From NCBI GenBank assembly GCA_034428935.1, contig DAOUHB010000079.1, forward strand, positions 1 to 64,000: DNA of 64,000 nucleotides. Reading direction: 5' to 3'. Positions 1 through 8,473 of the stretch are shown here, piece after piece. This stretch comes from JAAYZQ01 sp034428935 (GTDB taxonomy: Bacteria; Chloroflexota; Anaerolineae; JAAYZQ01). The position numbers and the translations under genes were made by a program. How positions within the stretch are numbered: position 1 is the first letter of the stretch; each line of letters opens with the position of its first letter. Below the pieces are notes generated by a model. The model was not told where the DNA came from. It saw only the letters and a program-made list of their open reading frames with translations, and did not search any database.

Positions 1-1
1 A

Positions 2-19
2 CTGGACATTGGCGAAAAT
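2..19. repeat. IS left terminal inverted repeat
   Basis: CTGGACATTGGCGAAAAT at the window's left edge. It matches the reverse complement of 1497-1514 at 16 of 18 positions. Confidence 0.85.
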
Positions 20-136
20 CACTTTAACAACACCATAGAGCCATTTAACCGTAGGCCGTGTGAAGGCGTGCAGAAATAATCCAGGCTCGGGGATGATTTG
101 AACCTGGGCGGCACGCGCGCTGGCAGTCAGCGGGAG

Positions 137-1420
137 CTAGACGGGCATAGCGCTCAGCCGCAGAAAGCGCTGAAGCACGATCTCGACATCGCCCGTTTCG
201 ATGGCCATTTCGACTGCGCCTTTCAACCAGTCGATGGCATGCTCGTCGCGATGCTGCCGGATGACGTCGCCGTGGGTCTTGATCTGGGCTGAGCGTTCCT
301 GCGTGAAGCGTCGTTCGATATAGGCCCAGGCCAAGAGGACGACGACCAGATACTTGTCCACCGCCTCGTAACTTTGGACCCGGAAGTCGGCCAAGCCCAG
401 CTGAGTCTTCAGGTAGAAGTTGTCGACCTCGCACGACCACCGCCGTCGATAACCCTGCAAGGCCTGTTGGGCCGAGCGAGTGACGTCCGTACTCATGAAG
501 TACGCCGAGAACTTGTCCCGGGGGTGCCGTTTCGAAATGAAGACGCGGACCTCGTGGGGAACTTTCTGCAACCGTCCGGTGGTGTCGCGCACGTAGTAGG
601 TGTGTTGGTTCCCGTCCGCAGCGGTCACTCGAACGTGAGTGTACCGCCTGTGCCTGAGCTTGTAGGCGAGTTGGTCGAGGCGCAGTCCGTTGAGCTTGCG
701 ATTGGACTTGAGACCACAGGTCACATGCCACTTCTGGCGGCGGGCATAGTTGATCAACTGCTCGGAAGCGTACCAGCTGTCGAACTGGACATACACCGTC
801 CAGCCCTTGGGCAGCAGAGGGCGCAGGGCTCCCAGGATGCTGCGCGCCAAATGGTTCTTGCTGCAGAACGAAATGCGCTGCTGTGGGGAGCGATGCCGGT
901 TGAGCCGCCGCACCGTCTTCTCGCGCAAGTACAAACGTAGGTCGACAGTCACGACGATGGGTCCGATTTGGACGGTACATAGCAAATAGCAGAAGGCGTT
1001 GACAAAGCGAGGCTTGGTCTTGGTGCTGTTGGCGTGGTCGTGAAACCAGGCGACCGGTTCCAAGTGGCGAGTATCCTTGTCCTTCTCGCCCAGCGAGTCG
1101 TCGAGGTTGATGTAGATGACCTTGCGCACTCCCAGTCTCTCGGCCTGGGCCACGGCCCAGCGCAACTGATCGGTGCGCAAGGCGGTGCGAACCGCATCGG
1201 CCTGCCAAGGGCTGATGCGCAGAAAGTCGGCCTGGTTGGAAGCGTCGGGTGCTTCCAGGAATTGGCGCTGCAAAGCAGCCAGCGTTTTCTTGTCTTCGCA
1301 GACCAGCAGCGCATCGGCCATGTTCAGGATGTGGCGATGCTGCGGTCGCGAGAGCTGAATGCCAAGCTGATCGACAAAAGTGCATAGTTTCTCGGAATTG
1401 TGTAAAATACGGGTGAGCAT
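137..1420 (-). CDS. DDE transposase
   Basis: A 427-residue transposase that would catalyse excision and insertion of the surrounding element. A plausible DDE triad is visible. Asp107/Asp108 lie in YINLDDS, Asp214 lies in VQFDSWYAS, and Glu331 lies in YRRRWSCEVDNFY, which resembles the Y-(2)-R-(3)-E signature of IS4/IS701-type enzymes. The N-terminal 90 residues are basic and probably bind the ends. The ATG at 1420 is preceded by GGAGG six to seven bases upstream. The frame is intact, so the element may still be active. The assignment as transposase is firm; the exact IS family is less so. Confidence 0.85.
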   Translation of the reverse strand: MLTRILHNSEKLCTFVDQLGIQLSRPQHRHILNMADALLVCEDKKTLAALQRQFLEAPDASNQADFLRISPWQADAVRTALRTDQLRWAVAQAERLGVRKVIYINLDDSLGEKDKDTRHLEPVAWFHDHANSTKTKPRFVNAFCYLLCTVQIGPIVVTVDLRLYLREKTVRRLNRHRSPQQRISFCSKNHLARSILGALRPLLPKGWTVYVQFDSWYASEQLINYARRQKWHVTCGLKSNRKLNGLRLDQLAYKLRHRRYTHVRVTAADGNQHTYYVRDTTGRLQKVPHEVRVFISKRHPRDKFSAYFMSTDVTRSAQQALQGYRRRWSCEVDNFYLKTQLGLADFRVQSYEAVDKYLVVVLLAWAYIERRFTQERSAQIKTHGDVIRQHRDEHAIDWLKGAVEMAIETGDVEIVLQRFLRLSAMPV

Positions 1421-1496
1421 GAGATAACCTCCTGGCGAATAGGCTGGTTGACTCCCTACCTATTCTACTCAGGATGTGTCTCATGCTCAAGCCCTC

Positions 1497-1514
1497 ATTT
1501 TCGCCAGAGTCCAG
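1497..1514. repeat. IS right terminal inverted repeat
   Basis: ATTTTCGCCAGAGTCCAG, the inverted partner of 2-19. The reading frame of the interrupted binding-protein gene starts immediately after it. Confidence 0.85.
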
Positions 1515-2756
1515 AACATGATTGAATATCCCGAGCCTCACACCTCACCACGCAAGGGACTCATCGCCCCGCTGGAGTCTATCGAAAAAACGGACGATTA
1601 CACCGTGCTCATGCATTTCAGCGCTGCCTGGCCGGTGGCCATGCAGATGCTGGTCCACCAGCAGATCGTCCCCAAGCACTACCTGGAAGAGGTGGGGACC
1701 GAGGGCTTTATCGCCCATCCCATCGGCAGCGGCCCCTTCAAGTTTGTATCGGCCAAGGGCCTGGACGAGATCGTCATGGAGCGCTTTGACGACTACTATG
1801 GCGGCGCCCCCGACCTGGAGCCGGTCGGCCCGGCGTGTACCCGGCAAGCCGTCTTCAAGGTCATCCCCGAATCGTCCACCCGCGTGGCGGCCCTCCTGGC
1901 CGGAGAGGTGGACATTATCCAGGGAGTCCCGTCCGAGATGCTGGACATCCTGGAGCAGACACCCGGCCTCCAGGTGGGCACGGCGCCCGGAACCCAGCCC
2001 AAGTGGATGGAGATGAACGTCAACAGCCCGCCCTTTGACGACGTGCGCGTCCGCCAGGCCATGAACTATGCCGTGGACAAGGACCTCATCATCGAGGCCA
2101 TCTACGGAGGGCGCGCCGTGGCCCTGCCCGGGGCCCTGTCGCCCTATAACAACTTTGTCAACAGGAGCCTGAAGCCCTACGCCTACGACACCGAAAAGGC
2201 CCTTTCGCTGCTGGCCGAGGCGGGCTGGACCGATTCCAACGGCGACGGCACGCTGGACAAAGACGGGCAGAACCTGACGTTCACCATCGACACCATCGAG
2301 GAATGGCGTCCCCTGTCCGAGGCCGTGGCTGCCCAGTTCCGGGCCATCGGCATTGACGCCGGCGTCCGCTTCTGGGAATATGCCGTCGTGAAGCCCATGC
2401 TCCAGGAGGGCGAGCGCCAGGCCTACCTGGACGACTGGGGCGACTCGGCCTTTGATCCGGTGGGACACTTCGAGGCCAAGTGGCATGGCTTCATCGACTC
2501 GACCTACGGCCGCGGCAACTTTTCCACCTACAACAACGAGCGGGTCAACGAGCTGATCAAGCTGGGCGAAGTGACCGTCGACGTAGAGGAACGGCAGTTG
2601 ATGTACGACGAGGCCCAGCAGATCGTCTACGACGAGTGCCCGGCCGTTTTCTTGATCCTGCCCGAGGAGGCCGAGGCGGCGCGCGCCGATCTCGTGAACT
2701 GGAAGCCGGCTTCCGACAGCCGCATCAACCTGCACGACGTATGCATCGCGCCGTAA
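1515..2756 (+). pseudogene. 5'-truncated oligopeptide/dipeptide-type solute-binding protein (SBP_bac_5), cut by the IS
   Basis: The C-terminal 413 residues of an extracytoplasmic binding protein of the DppA/OppA family. Family hallmarks are present: IGSGPFKF, ESSTRVAALLAGEVDI, VRQAMNYAVDKDLI and a late VNELIKLGE segment. The signal peptide, lipobox and roughly the first 130-150 residues are missing because the insertion sequence ends at 1514. An ATG-initiated frame does run in from inside the element (1476), but it supplies only 13 non-homologous residues and no export signal, so the product would not be secreted. The remaining operon genes downstream look intact. The missing 5' part may lie left of the window. 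Confidence 0.85.
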
Positions 2757-2769
2757 CGGCGACCTGAAT

Positions 2770-2805
2770 GCGTGATGCGTGGCAGCCGGCTGCCACGCAT
2801 CACGC
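2770..2805 (+). other. Perfect 16-bp stem-loop between binding protein and permease genes
   Basis: GCGTGATGCGTGGCAG and its exact complement flank a CCGG loop. There is no T-run, so it is not a classical terminator. Its position between binding-protein and permease genes fits an mRNA 3'-end stabiliser or partial terminator that lets the binding protein be made in excess. Confidence 0.7.
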
Positions 2806-2828
2806 CCAATCTGCAGGGAGGGCCGAGG

Positions 2829-3839
2829 GTGAGGATCGTCAAGGTTTTGGAGCGGGTGCTGGTGACGGTGCCGATCATGTTCGGCGTGGCGGTGGTGGTC
2901 TTTCTCTTCATGCGGCTGACCCCCGGCGACCCGGTGGACATCATGATGGGCCAGGGCGGATCCGTGTCGGCCGGCGAGATGGAACAACTGCGTAGTGAGT
3001 TTCACCTGGACGAGCCGCTGCACATCCAGCTCTGGCTGTTTCTCAAGGATGCCGTTCGGGGCGATCTGGGCTATTCCTACACGCAAAAGCGACCGGTGAG
3101 CGAGCTCATCGCCGAGCGGCTGCCGGCGACCATCGAGCTGGCGCTGGGCTCCCTCCTCTTCTCGCTCCTCGTCGCCATTCCCATCGGCATCCTGTCCGCG
3201 GTCCGGCAGCACTCCCTCCTCGATCAGTTCAGCATGGCCGGCGCGTTTCTGGGCACCTCCATGCCTCCTTTCTGGCTGGGCATCATCCTCATCCTGTTCT
3301 TTGCCGTGCGCCTCAACTGGCTGCCTGTCCAGGGCCGCCTCGACTTTGGCACCCCCCTGGAATACCGCACCGGATTTTACGTCATCGACAGCCTCCTGGG
3401 GCACAACTGGCCGGCGCTGGCCAGCAGCGTCAAACACCTGATCTTGCCCTCGGTGTGCCTGGGAGCGGCGGTGGCCGCCGTGGTGGCCCGGGTGCTGCGC
3501 TCGAGCATGGTCGAGATCCTGCGCCAGGATTATGTCGTGTTAGCCCGCGCCAAGGGGCAGAGCGAGTTCCTGGTGGTCATGAAGCACGCCCTGCGCAATG
3601 CCCTCATACCCACGGTGACCGTCGTGGGGCTGCAGATCGGCACGCTGCTGGGCGGCAACATGATCGTGGAGACGGTCTTTAGCTGGCCCGGCCTTGGCCG
3701 CCTCGTGGTCGATGCCATTTTCCGGCGTGACTTTCCCCTGGTCCAGGGTGCGGTCATGGTCTATGCCTTTACCTTTGTCATCGCCAACCTGGTCGTCGAC
3801 ATGCTCTACACGTACTTGAACCCAAAGATCGAGCTATAG
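2829..3839 (+). CDS. ABC transporter permease, DppB-type
   Basis: An inner-membrane permease of the dipeptide/oligopeptide/nickel class, 336 residues with about six membrane segments. The N-terminal segment (VLVTVPIMFGVAVVVFLFMRL) is followed by the TPGDPVD motif typical of DppB. The EAA-type cytoplasmic loop that contacts the ATPases is seen around DYVVLARAKGQSE. I chose the GTG at 2829 because GGGAGG lies seven bases upstream and the family starts directly before the first helix; an ATG-started frame from 2772 runs through the upstream hairpin. It is the second gene of an operon with a DppC permease, a methyltransferase and two ATPases. Substrate is not certain. Confidence 0.9.
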   Translation: MRIVKVLERVLVTVPIMFGVAVVVFLFMRLTPGDPVDIMMGQGGSVSAGEMEQLRSEFHLDEPLHIQLWLFLKDAVRGDLGYSYTQKRPVSELIAERLPATIELALGSLLFSLLVAIPIGILSAVRQHSLLDQFSMAGAFLGTSMPPFWLGIILILFFAVRLNWLPVQGRLDFGTPLEYRTGFYVIDSLLGHNWPALASSVKHLILPSVCLGAAVAAVVARVLRSSMVEILRQDYVVLARAKGQSEFLVVMKHALRNALIPTVTVVGLQIGTLLGGNMIVETVFSWPGLGRLVVDAIFRRDFPLVQGAVMVYAFTFVIANLVVDMLYTYLNPKIEL

Positions 3840-3894
3840 CGAGGCGTACACGGGAACGCCGTCCGCTGGGGAGCGGGCACCACGGAGGAAGAGG

Positions 3895-4830
3895 ATGGGA
3901 GTGACGACATCGACGCCAAACGTCCTGGCCCGGCAGGCATACGCCTGGCGCATCCGGCTGCGCTTGATGGCGGCCAACGCGCGGGAATTCTGGATTCAGT
4001 TGCGCGGCCGGCCCCTGGCCCTCCTGGGCGGAATCGTGGTCGTCACCTATATCCTGGCGGCCATCTCGGCCGAGCAGATCTCACCCCACGACCCCACCAT
4101 GGGCGACCTGCGCATGCGCCTCACGCCCCCCGCCTGGGTGGAGGGGGGTGACCCGGCCTACCTCCTCGGCACGGACGAACAGGGTCGCGACATCCTGAGC
4201 CGCATCATCTTTGGCTCCCGCGTTTCTCTGCTGGTGGGAATCCTGTCGGTGGGCATCTCGGTGATCATCGGCCTCATCACGGGCGCGTCGGCCGGCTACT
4301 ATCGGGGCGTGGTGGACCAGATCCAGTCGCGCTTTGCCGACCTCCTCCTGGCCTTTCCCCACCTGATCTTTGCCATAGGCATGATGGCATTCCTGGGGCC
4401 GGGGTTCTGGAACCTGATCATGGCCCTGACGTTCAAGGGCTGGGTCGAGTTCTACCGCCTGGTGCGCGGCGAGATGTTTGCCGAAAAGCCCAAGGAGTAC
4501 GTCGAGGCGGCCAAGGTGATGGGCCAATCGCACGTGACCATCATCGCCAGCGAGATCCTGCCGAACATCGTCCAGTCGGTCTTTGTCCTGGGCACGCTGC
4601 GCATGGGGTTCATGATCATCATGGAGGCCAGCCTCAGCTTTCTGGGCCTTGGCATCCAGCCGCCGACGCCGGCCTGGGGGTCCATGGTCGCCTCGGGCCG
4701 GGACTATATGCTCACCGCCTGGTGGGTGTCGACCATCCCCGGCATCGCCATCCTGATCCTGGTGCTGTCCATCAACCTGTTCGGCGAGGGATTGCGCGAC
4801 ATCCTCGACCCGCGGCTCAAGGTAGAGTAG
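3895..4830 (+). CDS. ABC transporter permease, DppC-type
   Basis: The second permease, 311 residues, which would pair with the preceding DppB-type protein as a heterodimeric channel. Family features are the long cytoplasmic N-terminus, a first helix around LALLGGIVVVTYILAAI, the HDP and GTDEQGRDILSRIIFG motifs before helix 2, and the EAA loop EYVEAAKVMGQSH. The start has GGAGGAAGAG immediately upstream. The next gene, for an MttB-family methyltransferase, follows after 10 bases, so transport and methyl-group chemistry are co-transcribed. Confidence 0.92.
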   Translation: MGVTTSTPNVLARQAYAWRIRLRLMAANAREFWIQLRGRPLALLGGIVVVTYILAAISAEQISPHDPTMGDLRMRLTPPAWVEGGDPAYLLGTDEQGRDILSRIIFGSRVSLLVGILSVGISVIIGLITGASAGYYRGVVDQIQSRFADLLLAFPHLIFAIGMMAFLGPGFWNLIMALTFKGWVEFYRLVRGEMFAEKPKEYVEAAKVMGQSHVTIIASEILPNIVQSVFVLGTLRMGFMIIMEASLSFLGLGIQPPTPAWGSMVASGRDYMLTAWWVSTIPGIAILILVLSINLFGEGLRDILDPRLKVE

Positions 4831-4840
4831 GAGGCGAACC

Positions 4841-6295
4841 ATGACCGGTTTCCCACGCACCGGGTTGAGAGGCGGTCCCTTGCAGAACCTATCCGCCACC
4901 GAAGTCGAGGGCATCCACCAGGGCGCCCTCCAGGTACTGGAAAAGACGGGCATTGCCGTCCACGACAAGCAGATGCTGCGCCTGCTGGCCGGCGCCGGCT
5001 GCCCGGTGCAGCAGGAGGAATTTCGTGCCTTCTTGCCCGCAGCCATCGTGGAGGCGGCGGTGAGCCAGGCGCCCCGCGTGGTCACCCTCTACGACCGCCT
5101 GGGGCAGCCGATCATGGCCCTGGGCGCCGGGCCGCTGCACGTCCGCGTTTCCAGCGGCGCCACGGGCATGCTGGACCTGGACGACGGCCGGCGCCGGCCG
5201 CCGACCTGCCAGGATGCCGCCAACGTCGCCCGGCTCGCCGACGCCCTGCCCAACGTCCAGGGCATGAGCACCATGGCCGTCCAGCCGGCCGAGCTGCCCG
5301 TGACGGCCGTGGACGTCCTGGCGACGCGGCTGGCCCTGGCCAACACGACCAAGCCCCTGGGCTACGTCTGCCTCAACGAGCGGCTCATCGAGGCGGTCAT
5401 TGCCATGGCGGCCGCCGTCGCCGGCGGCGAAGAGGCCCTGCGCTGCCGGCCCTTTCTCAGCGCCCTGGCCGAGTCCACCTCACCGCTGCAACTGGTCGCC
5501 AGCCAGATGGCGGTCCTGCGGGCCTTTGGCTCCCGGGGCCTGCCGCTGTCGATCCACGCTCACCCCATGGCCGGTTTCACGGCGCCCGTGACCCTGGCCG
5601 GCATCCTGGCCATCACCCACGCCGAGGTCCTGGCCCTGGCGACCCTCGCCCAGTTGGTGCGGCCAGGCACGCCGCTCATCTATGGCATGTCATCGTCGGT
5701 GCCCAACATGCGCAGCGGCGCCAACCTGTCGGGCGCGGTCGAGATCGGGATGATGGGCACGGCCCTGGCCCAGCTCGCCCGGCGCTGCGGGCTGCCCTGC
5801 GTCCTGAGCAGCGGCACCGATGCCCACCACCCGGGCGCCCAGAGCATCCTGGAGCGGCTCATGACGCTGTTGCCCCCGGCGTTGGCCGGCGTCGACCTGA
5901 TCAACCTGACGACCCTGGATACCAAGATGAGCTTTAGCCTGGAGCAGCTCGTCCTGGACGACATGGTGCTCGGGCTCGTGGCCCGCTACCTGCGGGGCAT
6001 CGCCGTGGACGACGAGGCGCTGGCCCTGGACATCATCGACGAGCTGGGGCCCGGCGGCGGCTATGCGACGGCCGGCCACACCGTGCGCCATTTTCGGAGC
6101 GAGCTCCACGTGCCCGGTCTCCTGGAGCGCGGCCCGCGGGCTGCCTGGGAGGCGGCCGGCGCGCACGACCTGCGCGAGGACGCGCGGGCCCTGGCGCGCC
6201 GCATCCTGGCCGAGCATCGGCCCACACCCCTGGCCGACGGCGTGGCCGCCTGCCTGGACGATATCGTGGCCGAGGTGGAGAGGGAGGGTTCGTAG
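4841..6295 (+). CDS. MttB-family (COG5598) methyltransferase, non-pyrrolysine type
   Basis: A 484-residue TIM-barrel protein of the trimethylamine methyltransferase superfamily. Enzymes of this family move a methyl group from a methylated amine to a cobalt corrinoid protein. Diagnostic stretches are a start like LSATEVEGIHQGALQVLEKTG, the central TKPLGYVCLNE region, a SGTDAHHPGAQS-type segment and a C-terminal GPGGGYATAGHTVRHFR motif. No in-frame TAG interrupts it, so it belongs to the non-pyrrolysine branch, whose characterised members act on betaines such as glycine betaine or proline betaine. It sits inside a dipeptide-type ABC operon between permease and ATPase genes, suggesting the imported substrate is a quaternary amine. 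No corrinoid-protein gene is visible in the window. Confidence 0.88.
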   Translation: MTGFPRTGLRGGPLQNLSATEVEGIHQGALQVLEKTGIAVHDKQMLRLLAGAGCPVQQEEFRAFLPAAIVEAAVSQAPRVVTLYDRLGQPIMALGAGPLHVRVSSGATGMLDLDDGRRRPPTCQDAANVARLADALPNVQGMSTMAVQPAELPVTAVDVLATRLALANTTKPLGYVCLNERLIEAVIAMAAAVAGGEEALRCRPFLSALAESTSPLQLVASQMAVLRAFGSRGLPLSIHAHPMAGFTAPVTLAGILAITHAEVLALATLAQLVRPGTPLIYGMSSSVPNMRSGANLSGAVEIGMMGTALAQLARRCGLPCVLSSGTDAHHPGAQSILERLMTLLPPALAGVDLINLTTLDTKMSFSLEQLVLDDMVLGLVARYLRGIAVDDEALALDIIDELGPGGGYATAGHTVRHFRSELHVPGLLERGPRAAWEAAGAHDLREDARALARRILAEHRPTPLADGVAACLDDIVAEVEREGS

Positions 6296-6360
6296 CGCGA
6301 GTGCCCGCTGCGAGCCCGCAACATCATTGTCAGAGTCGCTGGATGCTGGAGGTGCCTTCT

Positions 6361-7389
6361 GTGACGAACGGGAACGGTGAGAAGACGGTGCTGCTGGAAC
6401 TGAAGGACCTGACCACGGTCTTTCCCACGCGCCGCGGGCTGGTGCGTGCCGTGGACGGCCTCAGCTTCCATCTTCACCAGGGGGAGCGGCTGGGGATCGT
6501 GGGCGAGTCGGGCTCGGGCAAGAGCGTCACCTTGCTGTCCATCCTGCGGCTCGTGCCCCCGCCGGGCGAGATCGTCAAGGGCGAGGTGTTCTTTCGCGGC
6601 GAAAACCTGGGCCATCGCTCTCCGCGGGAGATGCGCGAGCTGCGCGGCAAAGAGATCGCCATGATCTTTCAGGATCCCATGACGACCCTCAACCCGGCCT
6701 TTCGCGTGGGCGACCAGATCCAGGAATCGCTGCGGATCCACCACATCGTCAACTCGGGCCGGGGAGGGTCGCCGCGGCTGCTGGGCAGGGGGCGACAGCG
6801 CGCCGAAAGGGAGCGTGTGTACGAGGCCATGGCCAACGTGGGCATCCCGGTGCCACCGGAAAACGCCCGCCGCTATCCCCACCAGTTCAGCGGCGGCATG
6901 CAGCAGCGGGCCCTCACGGCCATCGCCCTGGCGTGCGAGCCCCAGGTCCTCCTGGCCGACGAGCCGACCACGGCCCTCGACGTCACCATCCAGGCCCAGA
7001 TCATCGCCCTCCTGGAAACCATCAACGACAGGCTTGGCACGGCCGTCGTGCTGGTCACCCACAACCTGGGGCTGGTAGCCGAGTTCTGCGAGAGGATCGT
7101 GGTCATGTATGCCGGGCAGCTCGTGGAACAGGGCACCACGGAGCAGGTCATCGACACGCCCATGCACCCCTACACGCGCGGGCTCCTGGCCTGCCTGCCC
7201 AAGATCCGGGCACGCCGGACCAAGATCCTGCCCATCCCGGGGCTGGTCCCGGATCTGGCGTTCCTGCCGCCGGGCTGCGCCTTTTCTCCGCGGTGCGCCG
7301 AGGCCATGTCCCACTGTTCGGAGGTCGAGGCCGTGCCGCTCCGGTCTCTGCCCGACGGCCGGCAAGTTCGCTGCCTGCTTTATGAGTGA
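6361..7389 (+). CDS. ABC transporter ATP-binding protein, DppD/OppD-type
   Basis: A cytoplasmic ATPase of 342 residues. It has a Walker A motif (GESGSGKS), a Q-loop (IFQDPMTTLNP), an ABC signature (FSGGMQQR), Walker B (VLLADEPTTALD) and the switch His in VTHNLG. The C-terminal oligopeptide-ABC extension with the Cys pattern PGCAFSPRCAEAMSHCS may bind an Fe-S cluster, as in some family members. I chose the GTG at 6361 because GGAGG lies eight bases upstream. It overlaps or abuts the next ATPase gene. Confidence 0.92.
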   Translation: MTNGNGEKTVLLELKDLTTVFPTRRGLVRAVDGLSFHLHQGERLGIVGESGSGKSVTLLSILRLVPPPGEIVKGEVFFRGENLGHRSPREMRELRGKEIAMIFQDPMTTLNPAFRVGDQIQESLRIHHIVNSGRGGSPRLLGRGRQRAERERVYEAMANVGIPVPPENARRYPHQFSGGMQQRALTAIALACEPQVLLADEPTTALDVTIQAQIIALLETINDRLGTAVVLVTHNLGLVAEFCERIVVMYAGQLVEQGTTEQVIDTPMHPYTRGLLACLPKIRARRTKILPIPGLVPDLAFLPPGCAFSPRCAEAMSHCSEVEAVPLRSLPDGRQVRCLLYE

Positions 7390-7405
7390 ATCGAGGAGGG
7401 CCAGG

Positions 7406-8461
7406 GTGTCTGGACAACCGTTGGTGGAAGCACGAGGGATCAAGATGCACTTTCCCATCCGCCCCAGCTTGTTGGTCAAGCTCCTCGCCGGGCGAAAGGA
7501 CCAATGGGTCAAGGCGGTGGATGGGGTGGATCTGCACATCTATCCGGGGGAGACGTTGGGCCTGGTGGGAGAGTCGGGCTGCGGCAAGACCAGCCTGGGC
7601 CGGGTTCTGGCCCGCCTCTACGAGCCCACGGCCGGGGAGGTGACCTATGCCAGCCCCGAGGGCGGGGGCCGCGAGGCAGGGCAGGAGGCCATGCTCCTGG
7701 GCGAGGCCGCGCCCCAAGCGCCGGCCGGGCCCAACCGGCGCGCGCACCGCGTGAGCTTCTATCAGACCACCCAGCTCATCTTCCAGAACCCCTATTCCTC
7801 GTTGAACCCGCGCAAGACGGTGCGACAGATCGTATCGGTGCCCCTGCGGAACCGGGGGCTGCGAGATCCCCTGGCCCTGGAGGAGGAGGTGGCCCGGCTC
7901 TTGCGCCGGGTGGGCATTCCCGAGCGACGCATGGACGCCTATCCTCACCAGTTCAGCGGCGGACAGCGGCAGCGCATCGGCATTGCCCGGGCACTGGCCA
8001 TGCAGCCGCGGTTCATCGTCTGCGACGAGCCGGTCTCGGCCCTGGACGTGTCCATCCAGGCCCAGGTTATCAACCTCCTGGCCGAGCTCCAGGAAGAGTT
8101 CCGCCTGACCTACCTGTTCATCGCCCACGACCTCAGCGTCGTGCACTATGTGAGCAATCGCGTCGCCATCATGTACCTGGGAAAGATCGTCGAGGAAGGG
8201 CCCACGGACGCGGTCTTTCAATACCCGGCGCACCCCTACACGCAGGCGCTCATGGCCGCCGTGCCGGTGGTGGATCGAGAGGCACGGCGCGAGCGCATCA
8301 TCCTGGAGGGGACAGTGCCCAGCCCCCTGGACCCGCCCCCGGGTTGCCGGTTTCACACCCGCTGTTTCACCCGGCTCAAGAGCCTTTGCCACGAGATGGA
8401 GCCCTCATTCGTGACCGTGGGCAGCGGCCACCGGGCCGCCTGCCACCGCCTCAGCGGCTGA
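7406..8461 (+). CDS. ABC transporter ATP-binding protein, DppF/OppF-type
   Basis: The partner ATPase, 351 residues, which would form a heterodimer with the preceding DppD-type subunit. Walker A is GESGCGKTS, the Q-loop region is LIFQNPYSSLNPRKT, the signature is FSGGQRQRIGIARAL and Walker B is FIVCDEPVSALD. The C-terminal PPPGCRFHTRCF motif is typical. A GTG at 7406 has GAGGAGGG five to six bases before it. An in-frame ATG at 7382 overlaps the DppD stop and would give 359 residues but lacks a ribosome site. A linker of about 30 residues between Walker A and the Q-loop is longer than usual. Last gene of the operon, convergent with the regulator gene downstream. Confidence 0.92.
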   Translation: MSGQPLVEARGIKMHFPIRPSLLVKLLAGRKDQWVKAVDGVDLHIYPGETLGLVGESGCGKTSLGRVLARLYEPTAGEVTYASPEGGGREAGQEAMLLGEAAPQAPAGPNRRAHRVSFYQTTQLIFQNPYSSLNPRKTVRQIVSVPLRNRGLRDPLALEEEVARLLRRVGIPERRMDAYPHQFSGGQRQRIGIARALAMQPRFIVCDEPVSALDVSIQAQVINLLAELQEEFRLTYLFIAHDLSVVHYVSNRVAIMYLGKIVEEGPTDAVFQYPAHPYTQALMAAVPVVDREARRERIILEGTVPSPLDPPPGCRFHTRCFTRLKSLCHEMEPSFVTVGSGHRAACHRLSG

Positions 8462-8473
8462 GGGCCGGGCGCG

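Larger units (their letters stand above)
2..1514 (-). mobile_element. Insertion sequence with DDE transposase (IS701/IS4-like)
   Basis: A complete insertion sequence of about 1.5 kb. It is bounded by 18-bp imperfect terminal inverted repeats (2-19 and 1497-1514; 16 of 18 positions match, core TGGCGAAAAT). It carries one transposase gene on the minus strand. The right end abuts, in mid-gene, the coding sequence of an oligopeptide-type solute-binding protein, so the element inserted into that gene. The target-site duplication cannot be read because the left flank lies at the window edge. The family name is an inference from the protein's DDE spacing and the final E-bearing motif. Confidence 0.85.

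Noticed and set aside
45..1541. A 498-codon minus-strand open frame covering the insertion sequence
   Set aside because: It is out of frame with the transposase, has no family motif and runs past both IS ends; the 427-residue frame with DDE residues and ribosome site is the real gene.
4841..6295. Pyrrolysine-type MttB with a read-through TAG
   Set aside because: The whole domain including the C-terminal motif is encoded without any in-frame TAG; the same holds for 60102-61586.
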